A stretch of 64,000 nt of DNA from Phlegmacium glaucopus (taxonomy: Eukaryota; Basidiomycota; Agaricomycetes; Agaricales; Cortinariaceae). Shown here piece by piece: positions 47,101 to 56,930 of the stretch. The stretch spans positions 124,001 through 188,000 of the forward strand of contig MU130714.1 of NCBI GenBank assembly GCA_015039465.1, read 5' to 3'. The position numbers were made by a program, and so were the translations under genes. The notes under the pieces are model-generated. The model did not search any database, had not been told where the DNA came from, and saw nothing but the letters and a program-made list of their open reading frames with translations. Each line of letters starts with the position of its first letter. Positions within the stretch are counted from its first letter, which is position 1.

Positions 47101-47356
47101 GCTGCTTCCAAAATAGGTAAGTGAATTTGAAGTCTGCTTATTTTCATGATGGCGACTTTTAAGCTTTCTTCTCACGCTACCAATCAGTATTGGTGCGCGA
47201 CAGCGCCTAGATCATGCCCTGCCCCAATGTCCCACCTTCTCCCAAGACATTCCTCCCCCATCACACCGCCAAGGCAACCTCAACCACTTCCTCATCCCCA
47301 GCCACCACGGCTCTCAGTCCCAACGAAGGCGTAACTCAAATCCCCTACCCTCCTAA
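44191..47356 (+). pseudogene. LINE ORF1, gag-like, interrupted by an LTR
   Basis: From ATG 44191 the product starts MDKDKDKGRASKNLASTSLR. It has an Ala-rich helical region (residues about 100-190), a Pro/Ser linker, and then near residues 430-520 cysteine/histidine knuckles (CNKCQMHSHIRASC, CTCCASTSHSTANC, CHSCGSSSTH...C) expected to bind RNA. After removing the LTR (45818-47202) and one copy of its target duplication, the frame continues RLDHALPQCPTF... and ends at TAA 47354-47356, which overlaps the ORF2 ATG. Apart from the LTR insertion the frame is open. Confidence 0.8.
45818..47202 (-). mobile_element. Solo LTR of a second retroelement family, copy 1 (1385 bp)
   Basis: Inserted in LINE ORF1 with flanks GCGCT/GCGCC. 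Read on the minus strand it starts TGTCGCGCACC, contains a strong TATA box (GGGTATAAATACTGC, about 46225-46240), and ends GATTTAT. The absence of terminal inverted repeats, the 5-bp duplication and the internal promoter favour a solo LTR. A minus-strand frame of 166 codons (46592-47092) is present; its counterpart in copy 2 has 159 codons with several amino-acid changes, so it may be chance. Confidence 0.7.
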
Positions 47357-50300
47357 TGAATAGGCAAACCCCTAAATCACCAAGTAAGCTTCGAATCTGG
47401 CAGCAGAACACACATAAATCAAGATTTGCCCAACAATACATCCTCAACTCAGCTTCTCCTGATGACTGGGACGTCATCGCAATCCAAGAACCTTGGCTGG
47501 ACCTTTTCAACAACACTAGAGGATCATCCTACTGGCACATCCTATACCCCACTAATCACCTCATAGATGGGGCTCCCCGCACCCAATCCTTACTTATAAT
47601 TAATACTAATATTTCTACTGACTCGTACACCCAACTAGACATCCCTAGCACCGATATCACAGCTGTGAGGTTCCTTGGTCCCCACAGCTGGCTGTCCCTC
47701 TTCAACATCTACAACGACTGCTCTCATAATGATACCCTCACTGCCCTCTCTCTGTTTCTCACTACTAACCTTCCCACACCACAGGACAACATGGCTCTGG
47801 GTAGGCAACTTCAACAGACACCACCCCCTCTGGGAATCGGAGCATAACCGACACCTCACCTCTTTGGAGGATGACATTCTCCCCCTTCTGGACCTGCTAC
47901 ATGACTATGACATGGATCTCACCCTCCCAGCTGGCACCCCTACATTCGAGTCGGCAATCCACACTTGGACTTGACCCAACAATGTCTGGTTGACTCACCA
48001 CTCCCTCAATCTTATAGTCTCATGTAATACCAACCCCTCCATTTGCCCAGTGCATGCAGACCACTTGCCGATTGTCACCGTCATAGACATGCCAGTTGCC
48101 CGAGCTCCTCCCTGTGTCTCCCCTGACTTCCGCAATGCTGACTTTACTGAATTTAACACAGCTCTCTGCTCAAAGCTCCTTCTTGGCACCCCAGCACAGC
48201 CCCTTACATCCGAAAGGGAATTCCATGAGAAGGTTGATCAGATAACCACCAGCATACAGGACACCATCGACTTACATATCCCGCTCCACAAGCCCTGCCC
48301 CTTTGCCAAGCGCTGGTGGAACGCCGATCTCAACGCTCTCAAGAAGAAGAAGAACCGGCTCAGTAACATGGCATACAAGTTCAGAGACATTGTCGACCAC
48401 CCTTCGATCGAGGAATACAAGAAGGTCACCAAAGAACTCACCGCCGCCATTGATGCTGCTACTAAGGCTCATTGGGCCGATTGGCTAGAAAACATATCCA
48501 CCCACCACATTTACACTGCTAACAAATATGTTACTAACGAACCTTCTGACTACTCTAGTACCTGCATCCCAACTCTCAAAATCACAATCAATGGTATCCC
48601 CTCAACAGCTACGACCAACGCTGAAAAAGTCAAAGAACTTTCTAATTCCTTCTTCCCCCTACCTCCAGCGGCCCCACTTATCCCTCTGGATCATGTTTAC
48701 CCAACCCCACTTCCTGGCATCAAATTTTTTACCAGACACCATATCAGAGAAGCCGTTTGCAACCTCAAACCCTTCAAAGCCCCAGGGCCCAACGGCATAC
48801 CCAATGTGGTCCTTATCAAGGCCGTCGACATATTGATTGATCATCTTTACTACATCTTCAGGGCGGTTTTAAAACTCAATGTCTACCACAAACACTGGCT
48901 CACCTCCACCACCCTGGTGCTACGCAAACCCGGCAAGCTGGCCTACGATGTTGCCAAGGCCTACCGCCCCATCGGCCTCCTTGACACCATCGGCAAGCTT
49001 CTCTCCACTCTCGTTGATGCTGACCTCTCCCACCTAGCTGAGAAGCACTCTATGCTTCCCTCTGGCCAGTTCGGCGGCTGTTCTGGCCAGAACACTACAG
49101 ACGCCATCCATTTCCTGTCCCATACAGTCAAGAATGCTTGGCGCTCTGGTAAAGTAGCTGCAGCTCTGTTCCTTGATGTCCAGGGTGCTTTTCCAAACAC
49201 CGTCAAGGAACAGCTGATCCACAATATGAAATCTGACAGAGTTCCCTCCTGCTATATCAGACTAACTAACAGGAAAACCCGGCTTCATTTCGACAACACT
49301 ATCTTGGACTTCATCATCATCATCAATGGTACCACCCAAGGCTGTCCACTCTCTATGATACTATATGCCTTCTACAACTCTCCTCTCATCTGTATGGCAT
49401 GCAACAAGAACGAATCGTCCATTGGTTTTGTGGATGACTTGATGTTTCTCGCGGTTGGTAACACCCTAGCGGAAGCCCATGAAACTATCAAAGACATCAT
49501 GGAGCGTCCAGAGGGAGGTTTCATGTGGTCTAATACTCATAACTCCCCCTTCGAGCTCTCGAAGCTCACCCTTATGAATTTCCCTCACTCTTCTCTAGAC
49601 GCTATCCCTACTGATCTCTCTATCACCAGGCCCAATCCTGACAACTTGGTTACAGTTCAGGCCGTTTCAATGGTCGCCAAGTATAAGTATCTAGGGGTTC
49701 TGCTTGACCCGAAGCTCCACTGGGCTGCTCATCACCAGAAAGTGATTGCCAGTGCCACGTGGTGGTCCCTTCAAGTTGCTCATCTCTCCAAAACCTCTGG
49801 GGGTATTTTCCCCAGTCGTATGCGACAACTCTATAACACAGTTGCTATTCTGGCTATTACATACGCTGCTGATATTTGGTTCACAGGTATTCACCCAGCC
49901 CCCTCTGGCTCCCAAGGCCTCAGTTCAGTTGCTGTCGCCAAGAAACTCTCCTCCATCCAACGCCGTGTCACCAGACTCATCACGGGTTCACTCAACACTA
50001 CGGCAGGGGACGTCATGGAAGCGAACACCAACCTCCTTCCCATCAATCTGCTCTTCAGGAAAGTCCTCTTCCGAGCAGCTACCCGCTATAAATCATTGTT
50101 AGCGTTGTTATAAAACACCAACCAGAGGGAACTGGACCAGACTTTAGGTCAGAATATCCCCCTGTGTCCGTTTAGGGAAGGTATAACCAGAGACTAGTAA
50201 GCACACTTGGTTAAGAGAGAGTAGAGGAGGATGAGGATGAATATGAAAGGTGACTGAGGGTGGACAGTTAAGGACTGAAAAAGCGAACTCAGAGGGGTTA

Positions 50301-52111
50301 AGGAAGAGGATGAGGAAGAATAAGAGGGAGTATTCAGCAAGACTATAGTAATTGACAGTGGGGATAGATTGACAGTTAAAGGCAGAAAAAGCGAACTTGA
50401 GGAAGGAATTCACTGGAATTCCACTGAGATGATGATTGTTGGGGGGTAAGAATGAATTGAACTGAACTACCTATCCTGGTACAAAAGAGCAGTATTTATA
50501 CCCTAAGGATGAGGCTATGTAAAACAATAAAAAGAAAGAAGTACGCGCTGTCAAAGGAAGAAAGATAAAGAGAGGACAGCTGCGAGAAGAAAAGAACAAT
50601 GGAAAAGAAGAAGGAACAATAAAAAATTCTGTACAAGTGTCAAAGTGCGAGAGAAAAGAAAAGAAGGCAGTGCGCATAGCCTAATAGCAAAAATATATCA
50701 GCTCCATAGCCGTGTGGTCATGTCAAAAATGTGAAAGGTCCTGAGTCAACACTTGAAAGGCACAGCCTTGTTCCCGAGAAAACACTACTTGCCCATGGTC
50801 CCATGTCGCGCAGCCTTGATAACACTTGACACTCTGCGAGAATAATCCTCTGCTGCTGATTCATCTGCAATTCCTGCTTAGTTATGATCCTCCTGGACTT
50901 CCTAAATTGTCATAAAGAGGGTGGGAAGGCTTCAGGTACCGCGTGAATGATGGTTTTGGCAGTGAATGATAAGATAAGAGGTAGATGAGTGAGGATAGGG
51001 GACTGAGTGAGATCCAGGAGCGAGGTATGGCAAGATAGATAGCTGAGGGGAAGACTTGTGGGTCCATAGCCACAACAACAATGACAAAGCCTTTGACATA
51101 ATGGGAGATGTAGCTGATGCGTCCATAAAGGGGCCGTTCTTGAAATGATGGACCAAAGATACGATCAAACGCGAGCCGATGACCGATGCAAATAGTAGAT
51201 TGATCGCTTTGTTGGATCACTAGCCAAGGAACAAATGGATGGTATATGCTTAGGAGCATGTCGATAGTGAAAACAATGGAGAGCATAGTGTGAGACATTG
51301 AGAGTATGATGAGCGATGAGGATGTTATCGTTGAACGAATGATTTTGTTGACCAGGAACACGATTCAGGGCTGCTTCCAAAATAGGTAAGTGAATTTGAA
51401 GTCTGCTTATTTTCATGATGGCGACTTTTAAGCTTTCTTCTCACGCTACCAATCAGTATTGGTGCGCGATACCGCTTAGCCTCTCTGCCACCTTCTCACC
51501 CACTACACTTCTTTGCCCATAAAGCTGCCAAACGCTATGTCAAAAAGCACCGCTCTCCTCTCCACTCCCTTTTCTTTACGACTAAAGTTATCCCCACCAC
51601 GATAGAAACTATAGCCCCCACCCGATGCCGACCAAACTATATTCCATCTTTTACCACTATGATAGGCAATGACAAACCCACAGCTCTAGCAGCAGCAGTT
51701 CTGCACCACAACACCCAGGTTTCTGTCTATTGCAACGGCTCAGGCTGTAACAATGGAATTGGAGCCGCTGCGGTAATGTACATCGATAAGATTGAGAAAA
51801 AATCCCTCTCTTTCTTCCTAGGCCCATCTTCGTGCCACACGGTCTACGAAGGGGAACTAGTTGGCCTCACCTTAGCTCTTCATTTACTAACCTCTCTTCA
51901 CTTCAAACTAAACTCTTACACAGTTATCAGTACTGATAGTCAGGCGTCAATACAGGCTCTCGACAACCAAAAACCCCACCCAGCCCATTACCTACTCGAT
52001 TGAATACACGATGCAGCGGAATGCCTACACATCAAGCAAAGTCAAATTCAAGACCCAGGCTCACCAAAAATCACCCGAGGAGCCATTGACCTCCAAATTC
52101 ACTGGACACCG
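47356..52111 (+). pseudogene. LINE ORF2: APE endonuclease, RT, RNase H, degraded
   Basis: The endonuclease begins LRIWQQNTHKSRFAQQYIL and includes VIAIQEPWLD. A frameshift near 47795 precedes WVGNFNRHHPLW (the usual motif is GDFN), and TGA at 47972-47974 stands where WTRP is expected. RT is then open from 47990: PFKAPGPNGIPN, ALFLDVQGAFPN, NGTTQGCPLSMI and the catalytic GFVDDLMFLAV. The frame is cut at 50088 by an LTR and resumes at 51477 (LASLPPSHPL...). RNase H follows with VSVYCNGSGCNNG, in which the usual first catalytic Asp is Asn, then YEGEL and ISTDSQ. A TGA after HYLLD breaks it before the truncation at 52111. It is inactive as it stands. Confidence 0.85.
50088..51471 (-). mobile_element. 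Solo LTR of the second family, copy 2 (1384 bp)
   Basis: Homologous end to end to 45818-47202. It is inserted in the RT/RNase H linker with 5-bp duplication CCGCT (50083-50087 and 51472-51476). The minus-strand TATA box lies at about 50487-50502. A block near 50205-50300 (GGATGAGGATGAATATG...) differs from copy 1 by small indels. Confidence 0.75.
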
Positions 52112-53404
52112 GTGATAGGACTGAAAATTGAATACCTATGGATTATTCATTTTTTCATAATATTATTCTTCAATTGAATCAAAAAGATCAATAAACCAAC
52201 CATGAATTAATCTACAAATTGGTAGTGTAAGGGTCAAAAGTGTTGACTACACTTGTTGATTAAACTGGAAATTGCAAAGTTTTGAATGTTAACTCAGCAG
52301 ATAACTATGATCTGAATTGATCTATTTATCATACTGTAAAATAACACTACAAAAAGTTCAGACTATAACCATACAAAAATCCATAATGGTCTAAATGAAC
52401 AACTTGCAATCTAAAGTAACCTATCAAGTCTACAACTGTGAAGAAATTTGTCATACAAGTCCTGGGACGATATCAGTAAACATCAATAAAGTTCCTGAAA
52501 CAGTGAAACACTTTGTGACATTTTGTCACATCATGTAACATTTTGTCACATTACTGTGACATTTTTGTGACATTTTTGTGACATTTGTGACATTATGACG
52601 TCATGAGACATATGATATCATAAAACAAGGCATGATATCATAGAACAAGGCATGATATAAGGCATGACATCAAAAACAAACAAGGCATGATATCATAACA
52701 TAGACATGACATCACAGACTCTTACCTAATTTTGTTTCTCATTTATGTATATAAGTAACTAGAAAGCACCAGTAACATGAGTGAATTTGCACTCATTCTT
52801 TCTTTCCCAAGTTTCACAAACAGTGAATTGGCACAAGTTAGAAAGAACTTACAAGTGGACTTGTCCTACTTCACTCAGTTCAAAGAATATTAAATCCTAA
52901 AGGGACTTGTCTTTGTTCTGTTTAAACAAAGAATATTAAATCCTAAAGGGACTTGTCTTTGGAGTTGGAATATTAAAGCCTTTGTCAGAGTCTGAGGAGA
53001 AATCCTTGTACTATAAAGCTGTTTCATAGTCTGCCTGTGGGACTTTAAATCATTTGTTTTTGGAACTGTTCATAGAATATTAAATCCTAAAGGGACTTGT
53101 CTATGTTCATCCAAATTGGGTCTATCAAATCACCATCTCATATAGTCTGAGAAATTGGACTTTAAACACTGGTCAAATTAGGAAAGAAGAGAGAAAAGAG
53201 AAAAGACAAGTTGTAAAAGATAGTCTAAAAAGGATTGGACTTTAAACCTGTATTTGGAAGTTCTATTCAAGAGTATACTGGTTATACTTTCAAGGAAACC
53301 CCAACTTGCCCAATACAGAAATTTGTTATTGGTTGCTGGTTGTTGGATTTGTTTTGAACATTTCCTTAAACAGTAATCTTAGAAATACAAATTAAACCAT
53401 ATCA
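52112..53404. mobile_element. Putative LTR with TGATA/TATCA ends
   Basis: Follows the truncated LINE directly. The ends form an 8-bp inverted repeat (CGGTGATA at 52109-52116 and TATCACCG at 53400-53407), giving TG...CA termini. Internal features are a TGTGACA/TGTCACA array (52500-52600), ATGATATCAT repeats (52605-52690) and a repeated AATATTAAATCCTAAAGGGA near 52885, 52925 and 53067. No clean target duplication was found, so the assignment is tentative. Confidence 0.4.
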
Positions 53405-53679
53405 CCGAATAGCCAGAGACTTATCTATGTGATAAAATAGCAAATAGTTGGTGTTAGGGGCGACATAGAGCAACATTGATAGGATCCATATAGCCTCTAG
53501 GTTCATAAACTGGTTATTTTTGCGATTTAACAACTTCACAGTATACATGGATGCCTCACAGGTACCAACTTCATTCACACTCTTATTCACAATTCTCACA
53601 CATCCCTCGCACCTTGCACAACATGATATAGTCTTCGCATGGCCTTTGCATATCACTTCTACGACCTTCATAATGTGTA
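53405..53679. other. Short unassigned spacer
   Basis: No gene recognised. It may be the leader of the retroelement whose LTR is proposed at 52112-53404. Confidence 0.3.
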
Positions 53680-54123
53680 CTTTACAGTCCCCCACGTTGT
53701 CCAGCGGACTCCACTAAAATTCCGGTAAAAGTCCGGTGAGAGTCTGGTCAGAGTCCGGTGAAAGTAGAAAAATGCCTGGACTGTATGTCTGGTCACAGTC
53801 CGCCGGACTTTTGATAGAATTTAGGGTTATATTTAGATTTAGAGGTTAGGGTTAGGGTTATATTTAGATTTATGGCTTAGGCCTAGGGCTTAGGATTAAT
53901 ATTTAGGGAGGGGGATATTTTCTGTCTGCACAGTAGCGCGTTCTTAGGTTAGGAGGGGATACAGGCATTTTTTTACTTCCACCGGACTTCCGCTGGACTT
54001 CCACCAGACTTCCACCGGACTCTGACCGGACTCTGACCAGACTGTTCTGGAGTCTGGCAGAAGTCCGGCAGAGTCCGGTCAGTCCAGCGGAATTCCGGCC
54101 GGACAATGTGGGGGAGTGTAAAG
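53680..54123. mobile_element. Foldback-like element X3 (444 bp)
   Basis: Ends CTTTACAGTCCCCCACGTTG and GGACAATGTGGGGGAGTGTAAAG are inverted. Both arms are minisatellites of AGTCCGG/CCGGACT units in opposite orientation. The centre carries TTAGGG-like repeats (53821-53860). It shares its terminal sequence with X1, X2 and X4 and has no coding sequence. Confidence 0.7.
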
Positions 54124-54605
54124 TCCTCTTCATAACTATCCAAAGCACCCTCATTCCTCTTCACACTTCATACTTTGACATATCTTCAGTTCTCTCAGTC
54201 AATATTGGACTTAGCCACATTCACTCCTTTGCAGCCACACCTTTGCACAGCCACTATATAATCTCATGGTCTTTCATGGTTCACATACACATTCCTTACC
54301 TCTCCGTGCATCCTTTGCATTGGTTTTATCATGGTCCATGTTGTTTTGCATTTACTTTCTTTCATCTTTCCATATATAAATTTTTATCATTCTTTCAAAA
54401 CAGGAGGTCATTCAACTGACCTCCTTACTCATCACCTTTATTTTTACTTTATCTCCTATTCCTTTGTTACCAAACTACTGGGCCCATGTGACTTCACATG
54501 AGCTCAATTTTTACATTACTGTTTCACATATCCACACCTGGTTAGTTTATTACTCTTGTATTAAGTACCTGTAGCAAGGATGAGGCCAAGTGAACAAGAG
54601 ACAGC
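54124..54605. other. AT-rich spacer
   Basis: CT-rich plus strand with no supported gene. It ends at the target duplication of the next MITE. Confidence 0.35.
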
Positions 54606-54734
54606 TAGTGTTGTTGATGCTGGCTTGAGCAATTTTAGTATTTTTCAAATAACATGACACTAAGCAATCAAAGTACATAGTGTCATGTTATTTGAAAAAT
54701 ACTAAAATTGCTCAAACCAGCCTCAACAACACTT
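54606..54734. mobile_element. hAT-type palindromic MITE, copy 3 (129 bp)
   Basis: TAGTGTTGTTGATGCTGG...CAGCCTCAACAACACTT, almost only the two arms. It has perfect 8-bp target duplication GAGACAGC (54598-54605 and 54735-54742). The centre present in copies 1 and 2 is deleted. Confidence 0.9.
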
Positions 54735-54742
54735 GAGACAGC

Positions 54743-55402
54743 GAGGTCTTTACACTCCCCCATGTCTTCCTGGAGGATTCCTGGTGGATTCCTACCTATT
54801 CCGGGAGGATTCCTGGAGGATTCCTACCATTCCTGGTAGGAATACCAGGATTCCGGGAGGAATTTTCTACCAGCCAATTCCCCCTGAAAATGACATTCCT
54901 GGCTCTTCCCAGTCCTGGAGGATTCCTGGTGGATTCCTGGTACACAATGAAATTGATACCAGGATTCCCGGAATTCCTTAGGAATCCCCAACACAGAATC
55001 CGCCTGGAATCCACCCGGAATCCTGGGAATTCCTGGTACTACCATTATATATTATGTATTATTAATATTTAAAAGTAAAATACTAAAACATTAGTAATTC
55101 ATACTATATATCAGTTAATTGTAATTCATATATTAAAGGTGGCAATGCCTTGCCGCCATTTAAATTTTGAATTTTGTTCAGGCCACGAGGTGTGGTCACG
55201 TGACCGCACGTGACAATATTTCCCAAATCAACAAATGTTAGTAACACTTCGTCACCTCACAACCCACCATCACAATCGTCACCACCCCAGAACTACGACA
55301 ACGACAACGAAGACACGACGACGACGATGGATGACGACGGGGACGGATGACGACGGGGACGGATGACGACGAGGACGGATGACGACGAGGATGAGGACAA
55401 CG

Positions 55403-55452
<50 letters not shown>

Positions 55453-56620
55453 ACAACAGCCAACGACGACGGCTACCCCCCTACCCAGGGGGGTTTTCGG
55501 TTTTTTTTTAAAAATTCTTTTTTTTTAAATTCGATTCATTAACGAATTCCCGCAGCGTACGACGACGACCTCCCTCCCATCCACCACTATCCTCCACCTC
55601 GACAAACCACCACCTTTTCACCCCCCCTTCACGGGGGGTTTTTTCTAAATTCTTATGCTTCGAACGACGACAGCTACCCCCCCTTGAACAGGGGGGGGTT
55701 TTTATTCTATTTCAACCGACAACGACAACAACGATTACCCCCCCTGTACGGGGGGGGGGTTCATTTTATTTCAACGGACGACGACAACGACGTCGAACGA
55801 ACGACGGATGACGACAGCTACCCCCCCTGTACAAGGGGGGGGTTATTTTATTTCTTTTTATTTTAGTACACTACCAGCTACCGCGACGACCACCACCACG
55901 CACGACGACGACCAACCCCCCCCCTCACTGGGGGGGTTATTTTATTTATTATTCTTTATTTTAATCACCACGACGACACCCAAAGGACGACACGTACGGA
56001 CGACACGTACGAACGACGACACACGTAAACGACGACACACGCCAGTGACGACACGTACGAACGACAACACACACACGACGACCCATGCGAACGACGACGA
56101 CGACCCCCCCTCATGGGGGGTTTATTTTTATTTAATACACTACCACAGCCCTCACGCGACGACAATGACAACCCCCTCACCGGGGTTTATTTTAATTTTA
56201 ATATACTACAATCATAACCCCCTTCAGGGGGGTATGTTTTTAAAATTTTAATAGGTTATTAATTACTTTTTAATGTAAATTTGTATTTATATGATTTTCA
56301 ATATATATCTTGGAATAAAAAAAATTAAAATCAGGGAAAAATTAAATCAAATAAAACAAGTCAATGACTTAGCTGATTTCACCAGGAATCCACCCGGAAT
56401 CCAGCAGGAATTCACCAGGAATCCACCCGGAATCCACCCGGACTGCCCGGAATCCTGGAGGAATCCACCAGGAATATTCTCAATTCCAGGATTCCTGGTG
56501 GATTCCTCCAGGATTCCTGGTGGATTCCTCCAGGATTCCTCCAGGATTCCTGGTGGATTCCTCCAGGATTCCTCCAGGATTCCTGGTGGATTCCTCCAGG
56601 ATTCCTCCAGGATTCCGGGC
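54743..56620 (+). mobile_element. Foldback-like element X1 with hairpin array
   Basis: Starts GAGGTCTTTACACTCCCCCA. The left arm (54770-55040) is a GGATTCCTGGTGGATTCC-type minisatellite. Next come an AT block, a GGTGGCAATGCCTTGCCGCC block (55138), the palindrome GGTCACGTGACC (55193-55204), CGACAA/GACGAC simple repeats (55290-55470) and a series of C-run/G-run hairpins (55476-56232). The right arm (56380-56610) is GGAATCCACCAGGAATCC units in inverted orientation. The right terminal CCCCCAC box is missing. Long frames in it are repeat translations. Confidence 0.65.
55476..56232. repeat. Array of nine C-run/G-run hairpins in X1
   Basis: C5-7, a loop of 3-7 nt, then G4-9, followed by T-rich sequence, recurs at about 55476, 55621, 55677, 55738, 55821, 55916, 56104, 56172 and 56218. 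The units are spaced unevenly (45-190 bp) by ACGACGA-rich sequence. The layout looks like an intrinsic terminator repeated nine times; no function is established for such arrays in fungi. Confidence 0.75.
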
Positions 56621-56930
56621 AGTTCAGGAGACAGCCAGAGTTTTGATCCCATAAACTTTTCAGCAATGTTCCAAGTCAATAGTCTCATTCTTTAAGCTAC
56701 TTCGCATACTTTGCTACTGTTTGTGAACTTTGCTATATATCTTTGTGGTTTACTCTCCTTGCGTATTTCAATACCACAAACTCTTCTAAACTCTATCGAG
56801 GAAATCTACATTAACCACACAAACTACTTTACTACTTGTGGTCTGATCCCACCACAGGTACATCAATGTCGCTGCCAAAAGTGCGAAAAACAAAGGCAGG
56901 GAACCAGCATGTTCATCACCAGATCTACTC
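56621..56930. other. Spacer between X1 and X2
   Basis: Short unassigned sequence with no supported gene, including a CRCQKCEKQ-type reading near 56868 that is too short to interpret. Confidence 0.35.

Larger units (their letters stand above)
44191..52111 (+). mobile_element. Tad-like LINE, split by two solo LTRs, 3' truncated
   Basis: ORF1 (44191-45817 plus 47208-47356) and ORF2 (47356-50087 plus 51472-52111) carry gag-like CCHC knuckles, an APE endonuclease, RT and RNase H in the order known for the fungal Tad clade. Two 1.38-kb LTRs interrupt it, at 45818-47202 and 50088-51471. The element stops at 52111 within RNase H, where another repeat begins. The 5' UTR probably starts between 44020 and 44190. 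Confidence 0.88.

Noticed and set aside
45818..47202. Helitron, because a 3' ACCAAT-CAGT-ATTGGT hairpin lies near a CTAG-like end
   Set aside because: Copy 2 shows a 5-bp target duplication and no CTAG end, and a TATA box lies within; Helitrons leave no duplication. A solo LTR fits better.
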